Source: Bacteroidales bacterium | GTDB lineage: Bacteria; Bacteroidota; Bacteroidia; Bacteroidales; JAGOPY01 | NCBI GenBank assembly: GCA_023229505.1 | Contig: JALNZD010000016.1 | Coordinates: forward strand, 1-64,000 | DNA length: 64,000 bases | Direction of reading: 5' to 3' | Shown: positions 34,815-42,793 of the stretch, piece after piece | Position numbering within the stretch: the stretch's first letter is position 1 | Layout: every line of letters begins with the position of its first letter | The notes under the pieces: generated by a model | Databases searched by the model: none | The model's input: the letters and a program-made list of their open reading frames with translations, nothing else | Told to the model about the DNA's origin: nothing | Translations under genes and position numbers: made by a program

Positions 34815-36628
34815 AATACTTCCTCCTTTTTTTCAATCATCCTTTTTAACCTGGGTATTATTTCTTCAGGATAAACATCCTTAATAGGTCTGTTGATCTT
34901 TCCTTTAATAATACTTTGAAGCACCCGTGAAGCTGCAGCGGAAGCCTGGGCGACGGTATCGGGAATATCTTTAGGCCCCTGGCAGGTTCCGGCGATATGA
35001 ATACCTGAAACATGGGTATCAACAGGATTATTCAAATAATTACTCTCCACATACCATCCGTATTCATCCACCGGAATACCCAGCATTTCACTCAACCATT
35101 CATATCCTTCACTCGGTTCCAGGCCAACTGAAAGGATAACCATGTCGACCTCCTGCCAGACAATCTTTTGACCTTCAATATCTTCTGTCCTGATGAACAG
35201 TTTGTCACCGGAAGGAAGAACCCTGGCAGCTTTTCCGCGTTGAATGTGGATGCCTTCCTTTTTCACCCGTTCGTAAAATTCTTCATACCCCTTCCCGTAA
35301 GCCCTCATATCAATGAAGTACTCATAAATAGAAGCTTCAGGTAATTTTTCCCTGGCAAGATGGGCCATTTTAAGTGAGTACATGCAACAAACCCTTGAGC
35401 AATATTTGTTATAATGCTCGTCACGGCTGCCAATACAATGTATAAAGGCAATGCTTTTTGGCTCTTCATTTTCCGGGGAAAACACCCAATTGCCTTTTTT
35501 ATCTTTCGATCTGAATTTGATCATTCCACCAGTAGGGCCGGAAGCATTGAGTAATCGCTCAAACTCCAGAGATGTCAATACATTTGGAAATTTACCATAG
35601 CCATAATTTTCAATTCTGCGTGCATCAAAAGTCTTGAATCCGGTTGCAATGATGATGTTTCCTACTGCAAATTCAACCTCATGATCTTCTTCATCAAGGT
35701 TGATACAACCCGGAACTGGGCATACCTTGACACAAACACCACATTTACCGTTTTCAACATAAGTACAATGCTCCGGATCAATCAGGTATTTATTTGGAAC
35801 TGCCTGAGGAAATGGTATATAAATGGCTTTCCTCAAAGTCGTTGCAGCATCAAACTCACTGGGAGCAGTTCTCGGACATTTTTCCGCGCAGGTGCCACAT
35901 CCGATGCAGGCCGACAGGCTAACACGCCGGGCTTTCTTTAAAACTCTTACAGTAAAATTCCCCGCTTTTCCACTGATAAAAGAAATCATTGAATTAGTAA
36001 GAATCTCAATATTAGCATGTTGACCCACTTCAACCATCTTAGGAGTCAAAATGCAAGCGGCACAATCCAACGTTGGGAAGGTTTTGTCAAACATTGCCAT
36101 ATGTCCGCCGATGGTTCCCGATTTTTCGACAAGATAAACCTTGTTTTTACTATTCCCGATTTCCAGCGCAGCCTGGATACCGGCAATACCACCGCCAATC
36201 ACTAGTGTAGCAGCATGGACCGGAGCTTCTTCAGGCGGATAAACCGATGATAAATCCACACCAAAAAGCCCGCATATTATGACTGAGGCTGCAAAAGGTG
36301 CGCTGCTTTTTTTGAATATGCCATATTCCCGGAAATTAAGCAGAACAACGTCCTGGATGTCAAGACCTGCCATCAACATAGATTTTGTAAGAAATGTTTT
36401 GTAAAAGCCGACATTGTGGCCCGCAACTAAAATCCGTTTCACCTGAAGATTTCTGATCTGTTTTGCCATCGCTGCAGGATCGTAGACAGGCACTGTTTTT
36501 TCGTTCCACACCGGTCCGGTTTCTATTACCTTATGAAGTTCCACAACAACATCTTCCTGTCTCAAGCTGTCAGCGCTTCCATTGAACATGCTTCCGAAAA
36601 ATATGGCTGATGACCTTGGATTTATCAT
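34811..36628 (-). CDS. hdrA: HdrA-like flavoprotein 1 (HdrA/QmoA-type), first gene of the operon
   Basis: A 605-residue HdrA homologue. Residues 1-135 are an extra N-terminal domain. FAD binds at GGGIAGIQAALEIGNSKNK. KTFPTLDCAACILTPKMVEV is the HdrA signature. A ferredoxin insert carries CIGCGTCAEKCPR and CGVCVKVCPVPGC. FIHCIGSRDEHYNKYCSRVC and GTCQGPKDIPDTVAQA complete the pattern. It is the promoter-proximal gene, followed by qmoC with an ATGA overlap. Likely role: flavin centre receiving or splitting electrons from hydrogenase toward the quinone branch. No HdrB (CCG-domain) subunit exists here. Confidence 0.9.
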   Translation of the reverse strand: MINPRSSAIFFGSMFNGSADSLRQEDVVVELHKVIETGPVWNEKTVPVYDPAAMAKQIRNLQVKRILVAGHNVGFYKTFLTKSMLMAGLDIQDVVLLNFREYGIFKKSSAPFAASVIICGLFGVDLSSVYPPEEAPVHAATLVIGGGIAGIQAALEIGNSKNKVYLVEKSGTIGGHMAMFDKTFPTLDCAACILTPKMVEVGQHANIEILTNSMISFISGKAGNFTVRVLKKARRVSLSACIGCGTCAEKCPRTAPSEFDAATTLRKAIYIPFPQAVPNKYLIDPEHCTYVENGKCGVCVKVCPVPGCINLDEEDHEVEFAVGNIIIATGFKTFDARRIENYGYGKFPNVLTSLEFERLLNASGPTGGMIKFRSKDKKGNWVFSPENEEPKSIAFIHCIGSRDEHYNKYCSRVCCMYSLKMAHLAREKLPEASIYEYFIDMRAYGKGYEEFYERVKKEGIHIQRGKAARVLPSGDKLFIRTEDIEGQKIVWQEVDMVILSVGLEPSEGYEWLSEMLGIPVDEYGWYVESNYLNNPVDTHVSGIHIAGTCQGPKDIPDTVAQASAAASRVLQSIIKGKINRPIKDVYPEEIIPRLKRMIEKKEEVL

Positions 36629-36702
36629 TATGCTGAAATTTTAATAGTGAATTTACACGAGATTAAAAGCGAGCAAGTTAGGCTCTGTTAATAGAATAAC
36701 AA

Positions 36703-36716
36703 ATGATAATAATCAT
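36703..36716. promoter_or_regulatory. Crp/Fnr-type palindrome, operon-proximal box
   Basis: ATGAT-AATA-ATCAT, a perfect 14-bp palindrome with the TGAT-N4-ATCA half-sites recognised by FNR-like regulators. It lies 75 bases before the hdrA-1 start codon and downstream of the Crp/Fnr gene. Confidence 0.65.
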
Positions 36717-36724
36717 GTTGGAAT

Positions 36725-36738
36725 ATGATTTTTATCAT
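36725..36738. promoter_or_regulatory. Crp/Fnr-type palindrome, distal box
   Basis: ATGAT-TTTT-ATCAT, with half-sites identical to the first box. The two centres are 22 bp apart, about two helix turns, so two dimers would sit on one DNA face. Confidence 0.65.
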
Positions 36739-36775
36739 TAATACAAGAAGCTAGATAATTGAATGAAATGCAGGA

Positions 36776-37468
36776 TTAGTTAATTTTCCCTATCTTTTTC
36801 AGCTCTTCAAAATTCCGGATGGAAATTTTTCGCCCATTGATATCGATCAGATGTTCATCTTTGAATTCGGATAACAACCGGATTACGCATTCAGTAGCTG
36901 TTCCTATAATATTAGCCAGGTCTGTCCTGGATAAATTAATGTGGTTATTTCCTCCATTTTTATTAAAAACTTCATGCAGGGCCAGTAATGTCTCTGCAAG
37001 ACGCTCCCTGACCGGCTTTTGTGCAAGGGATAATAGCTTGCTCTCGGCGTCTTCAAGCAGCGAACTAAGCGCCACCATCAGGCAATGAGAGACATCGGGA
37101 TATTTGAGCGTAACTTTAAGAAATGGCCTTTTAGGAATAAAACAAACTACAGAATCTTCAAGCGTGACAGCAGCTGTTGAATAATTCCAACCGCTAATCA
37201 GTGCCCGCAATCCGAAAAAGCTTGATGGGGTGACAATCCTCACAACCTGCTCTTTACCGTCACATCCAAGTCGATATATTTTAACCTTACCATCATTCAG
37301 GCAATAAACACCTTGCGGGGTTCTTCCTTCATGAAAAATGATCTGTCCGCGTTTAATAATCGTGCTGCTTTTGAACGAACTGATAGATGCCTTATCCTCA
37401 GGAGGTAATTTTGCAAAACAATTGAGACTTTTTGCAAGACAAACTGAACAATCACGCTCAACATACAT
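36776..37468 (-). CDS. Crp/Fnr family transcriptional regulator, probably redox-responsive
   Basis: 230 residues from ATG 37466-37468 (MYVERDCSVCLAKSLNCF); the longer frame adds 24 unlikely residues. The N-terminal CxxCx6C resembles the cysteine cluster of FNR-like sensors. A cNMP-type beta-roll (IFHEGRTPQGVYCLNDGKVK) and a C-terminal winged helix (LSRTDLANIIGTATECVIRL) follow. It is upstream of and parallel to the hydrogenase/Hdr operon, and the 147-base gap between them holds two matching palindromes. I infer that it controls this operon in response to oxygen or redox state. Confidence 0.85.
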   Translation of the reverse strand: MYVERDCSVCLAKSLNCFAKLPPEDKASISSFKSSTIIKRGQIIFHEGRTPQGVYCLNDGKVKIYRLGCDGKEQVVRIVTPSSFFGLRALISGWNYSTAAVTLEDSVVCFIPKRPFLKVTLKYPDVSHCLMVALSSLLEDAESKLLSLAQKPVRERLAETLLALHEVFNKNGGNNHINLSRTDLANIIGTATECVIRLLSEFKDEHLIDINGRKISIRNFEELKKIGKIN

Positions 37469-37563
37469 CTTAAATCCGGCTTTTATATTTAACAAATATA
37501 TATAATTATCATATAAAGTCAATTTCTTAACATTGGTCAAGGCAGATTTCCCGTTTATTTTAG

Positions 37564-37648
37564 GTCTTGCATGAAAAATTTGGGTTTACAGCAGAAAAAG
37601 TATTTAATTTAGTGACAGAGTTTTTGAAACTTGAAACTTGAAATTTGG
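37564..37648 (+). pseudogene. Transketolase 3'-end remnant
   Basis: By hand alignment these 85 bases match 28441-28525 (end of tkt plus 7 bases) without gaps, about 68 of 85 identical. The frame is kept to the stop: VLHEKFGFTAEKVFNLVTEF versus VLDEKFGFSPENVVNQVTEF, then LKLET/LKFET and TGA. Upstream of 37564 the similarity ends. After it come CACGTTACACGTAACTCGTAACTCG words. It marks the other border of the hydrogenase block. Confidence 0.7.
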
Positions 37649-37719
37649 GATACCTAACACGTTACACGTAACTCGTAACTCGTTTTCCGAAACAATTAAT
37701 TATCAAACATCATCGACTT

Positions 37720-38451
37720 ATGACTATTTCATTAATGTGGGGTTTTATTGCCGCATCCTCTCTCATAATCGGCGGGCTTATAACATTTTGGTTACGTATC
37801 GGATCGCGCTTGCTTGGGCTGATCATGGCCTTTGGTGCCGGTGTATTGATTTCGGCTGTGGCTTATGAACTTGCCCATAATGCTGTGGAGCTCTCCGAAG
37901 GGAGCGGACATGTTGCTTTTGGCTTGCTGGCTGGTGCACTTGCTTTTTTCGGTGGTAATTCACTCATAGACAAGATGGGTGGGCATGACCGAAAGAAGAT
38001 CGGTGCTACGCACAGCAGTGAATTAGGACTCCCGATCGTGTTGGGTATCGTACTCGATGGAATTCCCGAGTCGATCGTCATCGGCATCAGTTTGTTAAAT
38101 GGTAAAGGTGTGGGACTATCGCTACTCGTGGCCGTTTTCCTGTCAAACCTTCCTGAAGCGATCGCTGCTACTTCAGGCCTGACGTCAGGTGGTTGGAGCC
38201 GGTTGCGTGTGACAGGTCTGTGGATATTGGTAGCACTTATATGCGGATTGGCTGCATTGGCCGGCTATGTGCTATTTGAAAATGCCGCGTCCTCCTCGAT
38301 TGCATTCATCCTGTCATTCGCCTGCGGGGCGATCCTGGTCATGCTGGCCGACACGATGATGCCCGAAGCGTTTGAACACGGAGGCAAACTGGCCGGTCTT
38401 GTCACAGTGGTGGGATTCGGGCTGGCTGTTTATATTTCCTTACTCCAGTAA
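37720..38451 (+). CDS. ZIP family metal transporter
   Basis: A 243-residue protein with about 7-8 membrane helices. LGIVLDGIPESIVIG and FLSNLPEAIAATSGL match the metal-binding helices of ZIP permeases (H/D-x2-PE and N-x-PE), and DTMMPEAFEHGGKLAGL the later conserved segment. It probably moves divalent cations such as zinc across the inner membrane. It follows the transketolase remnant and is not part of the hydrogenase operon. The first 20 residues form a membrane helix rather than a cleaved signal. Confidence 0.8.
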   Translation: MTISLMWGFIAASSLIIGGLITFWLRIGSRLLGLIMAFGAGVLISAVAYELAHNAVELSEGSGHVAFGLLAGALAFFGGNSLIDKMGGHDRKKIGATHSSELGLPIVLGIVLDGIPESIVIGISLLNGKGVGLSLLVAVFLSNLPEAIAATSGLTSGGWSRLRVTGLWILVALICGLAALAGYVLFENAASSSIAFILSFACGAILVMLADTMMPEAFEHGGKLAGLVTVVGFGLAVYISLLQ

Positions 38452-38626
38452 GCTGGCATAGGGGGGCAGGAAAGCGGGGAAAATTCAGGTTTGAGGTTTA
38501 AATTCGGGATTTTGGAGAAAATAAGGGGCTGTGAATTGAAAGATCCAGGGCATGCAGTTTAACCTGGTGCGTTCACTTTGGATAAGCAGCATCATTATCG
38601 TTGTCAGATTCATTTTCTTCTCCGTT

Positions 38627-39013
38627 TTATAAAGACTCAATGACACGTTTTAACTTTTCTGTAATCTCTAAAGCTATTGGTTCAAGACCAATATTCTGAA
38701 TTGCCATCATCGAAGCACCAGGGTTTACAGCTGAAACTTCTGTCTTTTCGTTTCCCTGGTCAATAACTATGACGTTGCAGGGAAGCATTGTTCCGATCTT
38801 TTCTTCCAGCATCAATGCTTTGTAAGCATAGCCTGGATTACAGGCTCCAAGTATCCTGTATTTTTTAAAACTGACACCCAGCTTTTCATTAAGTTTCTCA
38901 TGAATGTTGATCTCCGAAATTATTCCAAATCCTTCCTTTTTCAAGGAATCGGTTGTGCGTTGAACAGCCTCATCAAATGAGGCATTTAGAATTTTACTAA
39001 AATAATATTCCAT
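38627..39013 (-). CDS. DUF302 family protein
   Basis: 128 residues from ATG 39011-39013 (MEYYFSKILNASFDEAV); the longer frame's first 14 residues look non-coding. The DUF302 pattern is seen as VQRTTDSLKKEGFGIISEIN, YRILGACNPGYAYKALMLEE, GTMLPCNVIVID and SMMAIQNIGLEPIALEI. The family binds small ligands or metals in a beta-alpha fold; its role is unknown. The 175 bases between it and the convergent ZIP gene hold nothing recognisable. Confidence 0.85.
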   Translation of the reverse strand: MEYYFSKILNASFDEAVQRTTDSLKKEGFGIISEINIHEKLNEKLGVSFKKYRILGACNPGYAYKALMLEEKIGTMLPCNVIVIDQGNEKTEVSAVNPGASMMAIQNIGLEPIALEITEKLKRVIESL

Positions 39014-39124
39014 AAATCTTTTCTTTTTAGTGATCCTTACTTCGTTTAAAAACAAGAGCTACAAAATTACGAACAATAAAGTGACATTAAAACGAATTAG
39101 TGATATTAAAGCGCTTGGTAGATT

Positions 39125-39210
39125 AACCTGTCAGGTTCTCCCAAAGTCGCACGCTGACAGGTTACCTATCCATCAAACCTGACGGTGTCCGCCGCAGGCG
39201 GTCCCGTCAG
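39125..39210. repeat. Pair of intergenic hairpins ('cctgtcaggtt' family)
   Basis: AACCTGTCAG (39125-39134) pairs perfectly with CTGACAGGTT (39154-39163). Next, CTGACGG (39179-39185) pairs with CCGTCAG (39204-39210) around a CCGCCGCAGGCGG core. Both resemble short dispersed hairpins of Bacteroidota. They lie in the 540-base region 39014-39553. Confidence 0.55.
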
Positions 39211-39213
39211 CGT

Positions 39214-39375
39214 TTAAAACCTATAAGCTTTCTCAACTGCTGATTTAACCGGCCCATTTAACAAAAATGAAATAAGCAGATCATCTTTAGTTTCTTTCAC
39301 TTCACAAACATTATCATCCTTTTCCCGGTCGATAAGCACGAGGTATGGATCGATACCTGCCTGAGCAGGCTTTTT
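39214..39375 (-). pseudogene. C-terminal remnant of an M1 peptidase/ABC permease-type protein
   Basis: About 50 codons on the minus strand read KPAQAGIDPYLVLIDREKDD, NVCEVKETKDD..., GPVKSAVEKAYRF, stop. The AGIDPYxxLIDRxxDDN segment is typical of the end of membrane-bound M1 aminopeptidases of Bacteroidota. The upstream sequence is not coding, so only the tail survives. The remainder up to 39553 is AT-rich with no gene. Confidence 0.35.
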
Positions 39376-39553
39376 GGCGCTGAAGCAGAAAATCCAGGGG
39401 GCTGATAAAAATTTCCAGTAATAGGCGCAAAATCAGATTTAATAACTCCACTTTATCATCATCTGTTCATACAATACAAGAGGGAAGGTTAATTTTTTTC
39501 TGGACAAAAGCATAAAAAAGTCGTAACTTCATGAGGTATTAAATAAAAGAGCC

Positions 39554-40036
39554 ATGCAAAGATTTGACCAGAATGGAATGATGATTTTCCCAAGTCCTGA
39601 AAGGATCAAAAAGGTTGGAAAACTCGAAGACCTCCTTGTCATAAGACAGTGTTATTGTCCGAACGGCCATAATCTCGTGAGTGACCAGGCTGTGTTCGAT
39701 GGCTTTAACGGGATCGTTATGAAGGTAAGAAAAGCCGGCCAGGAGGGTCATGTTGCCCTGAATCCGGTTTACGGCCTGAAGCACCGTGTTTCGTTCAATA
39801 TCAAGCTTGTCAAAGATGATTTGCTGGAAGTACTTTGTCCCCATTGCGGCGTTGCTTTACCTGTCTATACAGCTTGTTCGTGCGGTGGGGATCTCGTTAC
39901 ACTATTCCTGGACGAAAAGCCTGATTTCACTAACAGCGTATTAATCTGCAACAGGGTTGACTGCCCTAATGCCAAGATCCGCCTTCATAATGAAATAGTT
40001 CATTACGATGGTATGGGACATGTGATTTTCAAATAA
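39554..40036 (+). CDS. Zinc-ribbon protein, paralogue of the operon-end protein
   Basis: A 160-residue protein with cysteines in QCYCPNGHNLVS, EVLCPHCGVALPVYTACSCG and LICNRVDCPNAKIRLH. Spacing and flanking residues follow the 136-residue protein at 28560-28970 (CP...L, a GI...I strand, a YG turn, VLxCPHC, C-x-C, CxRxxC), with an extra N-terminal 25 residues. Function unknown. It stands alone, opposite in strand, 2 kb beyond the transketolase remnant. Confidence 0.7.
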   Translation: MQRFDQNGMMIFPSPERIKKVGKLEDLLVIRQCYCPNGHNLVSDQAVFDGFNGIVMKVRKAGQEGHVALNPVYGLKHRVSFNIKLVKDDLLEVLCPHCGVALPVYTACSCGGDLVTLFLDEKPDFTNSVLICNRVDCPNAKIRLHNEIVHYDGMGHVIFK

Positions 40037-40097
40037 TTCAACCCGGTGCCTCATACACCCACACTTCACCTGCACACCCAAACCCACACTCTCTTCG

Positions 40098-40172
40098 TGG
40101 GTTGTACTGGATTCGAACCAGTGACCCCATGCCTGTCAAGCATGTGCTCTAAACCAACTGAGCTAACAACCC
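40098..40172 (-). tRNA. tRNA-Val (GAC)
   Basis: On the minus strand GGGTTGT pairs with ACAACCC, the D-arm is TTAGCTCAGTTGG, the T-arm is GGTTCGAATCC. The anticodon loop TTGACAG on a CATGC/GCATG stem gives anticodon GAC, reading the valine codon GUC. CCA is not encoded. Confidence 0.93.
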
Positions 40173-40337
40173 TGCAATCATGGACGATTTTACACGGACG
40201 ATGGACGATTTAATCAGTCCTGGTCGACAAACGGCCATTTTGGGTTTGCAAAATTAATATTATTTTATTCCGATTTCTATATCTTTGCCGCAAAATTTAA
40301 CTCCTCCCTACTCGGGAATCACTTTAAAGTTCTTTTT

Positions 40338-40449
40338 GTTTCTCGCAGATTTACGCTGAAAAAAAACGCAGATTAACGCAGATAATTGGATTTGTGTTAA
40401 TAATATCTGCGCGATTTGTGGATAAATCTGCGCAAATCTGCGAGAAAAA
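40338..40449. repeat. Long imperfect inverted repeat of 'cgcagattaacgcagat' words
   Basis: TTTCTCGCAGATTTACGC at the left is mirrored by the right arm (reverse complement TTTCTCGCAGATTTGCGC). Between are further ACGCAGATTAACGCAGAT words. It fills most of the 335-base gap between tRNA-Val and the S9 peptidase. A TATCTTTG box (40279-40286) upstream could be a -7 promoter element. Confidence 0.65.
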
Positions 40450-40507
40450 TTTATTTTATAACTTTTTAGTCAATCCTGCCGGGGGATGAGTGTATAAACA
40501 TCAACTT

Positions 40508-42688
40508 ATGAAAAAATTATTCTTACTTCTGATCACATCATTCCTGCTAACCCCAGGATTTATCTTCTCACAGAGTAAAGAGATAACCCTGAAAGATATC
40601 TTCGGCAGCCGGCAATTCTATCCCAAAGGTGTTTATGGGCTTCACCCGATGAAAGACGGCAATACTTACAGCCTTCAGAAAAGTGACTCCATAAAAGTCT
40701 ATAGTTATGAAAAAGGAGATTACGTGAATACACTTGCTATTGGCAAAGAGATGATCCCCGAAGGCGATACCACTCCCCTCAAGCTTTCTGATTACACTTT
40801 CAGCCAGGATGAGAAAAAATTGCTCATAGCAACCGTTACGGATTATATTTACCGTTACTCTTCTTCTTCTGAATTTTATATCTGGGATATTATCCAAAAG
40901 AAACTCAACCGCCTTTCTCATGGTGGAAAACAGCGCCTGGCTGAATTCTCACCGGAGGCCTCCAAAATTGCGTTTGTTCGTGATAATAACCTTATTGTCA
41001 GCGACCTGGTTAATAATATTGAAATGCAGGTGACCCACGATGGAAAGCAAAACGAGATCATAAATGGTACGACCGACTGGGTGTATGAAGAGGAATTCAA
41101 CATCACCAAAGGCTTCGAATGGTCACCGGATGGAAAAAAAATTGCCTTCTACCGCTTCGATGAAAGCAAGGTCCCGGAGTTTTCCATGACCGAATGGGGT
41201 GAGTTATACCCAACACAGACAAAATTCAAATATCCTAAAGCAGGAGAGGTTAACTCCCTGGTAATAGTCCAGGTATATGATGTGGCAACGCAGCAGATTA
41301 TCCAGGTTGACCTGGGCCCGGAAACCGACCAGTACATCCCACGTATCATCTGGACAAAAGATCCCGGCAAACTGATCGTCCTTAGGCTCAACCGCCTGCA
41401 AAACCAGCTCGACATCCTGCTTGCAGATGCCTCCACCGGCAAATCCGAGCTCGTCTACCGCGAAGAAAACCAATACTATATCGAGGAAAGTAATTACGAT
41501 CATTTTATCTTTATTGATAACAACCGGTACCTCATGACCAGCGAGCGGTCAGGCTATTATCACATCTATCTGAATACCCTCGACCGGTCAACTAGATTTT
41601 TTCAGCTTACTTCAGGGAACTGGGATGTGACGGACATATTTGGTTATGATGAAGCAAACGGGCTGGTCTGGTTTGATGCAGCCTCTTCTTCCCCTATCAA
41701 CCGCGAGTTATGGACTGTCGACCTGAAAGGGAACATGAAACAAGTGTCAAAAGAGGAAGGTACCCATCGGCCACAATTCAGCAGCAATTTTAAATATTAT
41801 GTCGATAATTTCTCCGATGCCAATACGCCCGCGGTTTACACTGTCAATAAACCCAACGGAAAAGTGATACGCACCATCGAAGATAACCAGGCTCTCCGGA
41901 AAACCATAGAGGATTACAACTTCAGCAAAAAGGAGTTCTTTACCTTCACTACTACTGAAGGTGTTGAGTTGCATGGATGGAAAATTCTTCCTCCCGACTT
42001 CGATCCGGATAAAAAATACCCTGTATTAATGGACGTATATGGCGGACCAGGCTATCAGACCGTCACTAATTTTTACAGTCCCGGCGATTTCACCTGGTAT
42101 CAGATGCTGGCACAGAAAGGATACATCATCGCTTCAGTGGATAACAGGGGAACGGGAGCTCGCGGCCAGGAATTCAAAAAGATGACCTACCTGCAACTGG
42201 GCAAATACGAGACTATCGACCAGATCGAAGCAGCCAGGTATTTCGCCTCACAATCTTATGTTGACACCGCCAGGATCGGCATCTGGGGCTGGAGCTACGG
42301 CGGTTTTTTGTCGACACTCTGCATCACAAAAGGGGCAGATGTTTTCAGCATGGCTATGGCGGTGGCACCCGTTACTAACTGGCGCTATTATGATAATATC
42401 TATACCGAGCGCTTCATGCGTAAACCGCAGGATAATGCCAGCGGATACGATGACAACTCCCCTATCAACCACGTCGATAAACTCAAAGGCAAGTACCTCG
42501 TGATCCATGGAACAGGCGATGATAACGTGCATGTCCAGAACACAATGGACCTTATCTCTGCCCTGAACAAAGCCAACAAGCAATACAGCATGTTCCTGTA
42601 TCCGAATAAGAATCATGGGATTTATGGAGGAAATACAAGGATGCATCTTTATACTTTAATGACAAATTTTATCCTGGAAAACCTGTAA
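40508..42688 (+). CDS. Dipeptidyl peptidase IV-type S9 peptidase, secreted
   Basis: 726 residues from ATG 40508, giving a signal peptide MKKLFLLLITSFLL...FS; the frame's GTG at 40490 is less likely. Residues 30-470 are the beta-propeller, with YEEEFNITKGFEWSPDGKKI typical of DPP4 (the Glu pair binds the substrate N-terminus). The catalytic alpha/beta-hydrolase domain shows Ser in GIWGWSYGGFLS, Asp in HGTGDDNVHVQN and His in PNKNHGIYGG. It removes X-Pro/X-Ala dipeptides from peptides in the periplasm or outside. Confidence 0.92.
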   Translation: MKKLFLLLITSFLLTPGFIFSQSKEITLKDIFGSRQFYPKGVYGLHPMKDGNTYSLQKSDSIKVYSYEKGDYVNTLAIGKEMIPEGDTTPLKLSDYTFSQDEKKLLIATVTDYIYRYSSSSEFYIWDIIQKKLNRLSHGGKQRLAEFSPEASKIAFVRDNNLIVSDLVNNIEMQVTHDGKQNEIINGTTDWVYEEEFNITKGFEWSPDGKKIAFYRFDESKVPEFSMTEWGELYPTQTKFKYPKAGEVNSLVIVQVYDVATQQIIQVDLGPETDQYIPRIIWTKDPGKLIVLRLNRLQNQLDILLADASTGKSELVYREENQYYIEESNYDHFIFIDNNRYLMTSERSGYYHIYLNTLDRSTRFFQLTSGNWDVTDIFGYDEANGLVWFDAASSSPINRELWTVDLKGNMKQVSKEEGTHRPQFSSNFKYYVDNFSDANTPAVYTVNKPNGKVIRTIEDNQALRKTIEDYNFSKKEFFTFTTTEGVELHGWKILPPDFDPDKKYPVLMDVYGGPGYQTVTNFYSPGDFTWYQMLAQKGYIIASVDNRGTGARGQEFKKMTYLQLGKYETIDQIEAARYFASQSYVDTARIGIWGWSYGGFLSTLCITKGADVFSMAMAVAPVTNWRYYDNIYTERFMRKPQDNASGYDDNSPINHVDKLKGKYLVIHGTGDDNVHVQNTMDLISALNKANKQYSMFLYPNKNHGIYGGNTRMHLYTLMTNFILENL

Positions 42689-42697
42689 ACTGAAAAT

Positions 42698-42730
42698 AAT
42701 TAAAAATTAAAAATTAAAAATTAAAAATTA
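42698..42730. repeat. Tandem 7-bp repeat (ATTAAAA)n
   Basis: About four and a half copies of a 7-base AT-only unit just after the S9 peptidase stop and before rpsU. Confidence 0.75.
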
Positions 42731-42793
42731 TTGCTAATTTTGCACTCCTAAATTTTATTAGTAATAACCTTTTAAAGAAAGCGGGAAAATCGT

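Noticed and set aside
28998..36628. Methanogen-type Mvh-Hdr heterodisulfide reductase
   Set aside because: No HdrB with CCG domains, and the HdrC part is fused to a cytochrome b; a quinone-linked role fits better.
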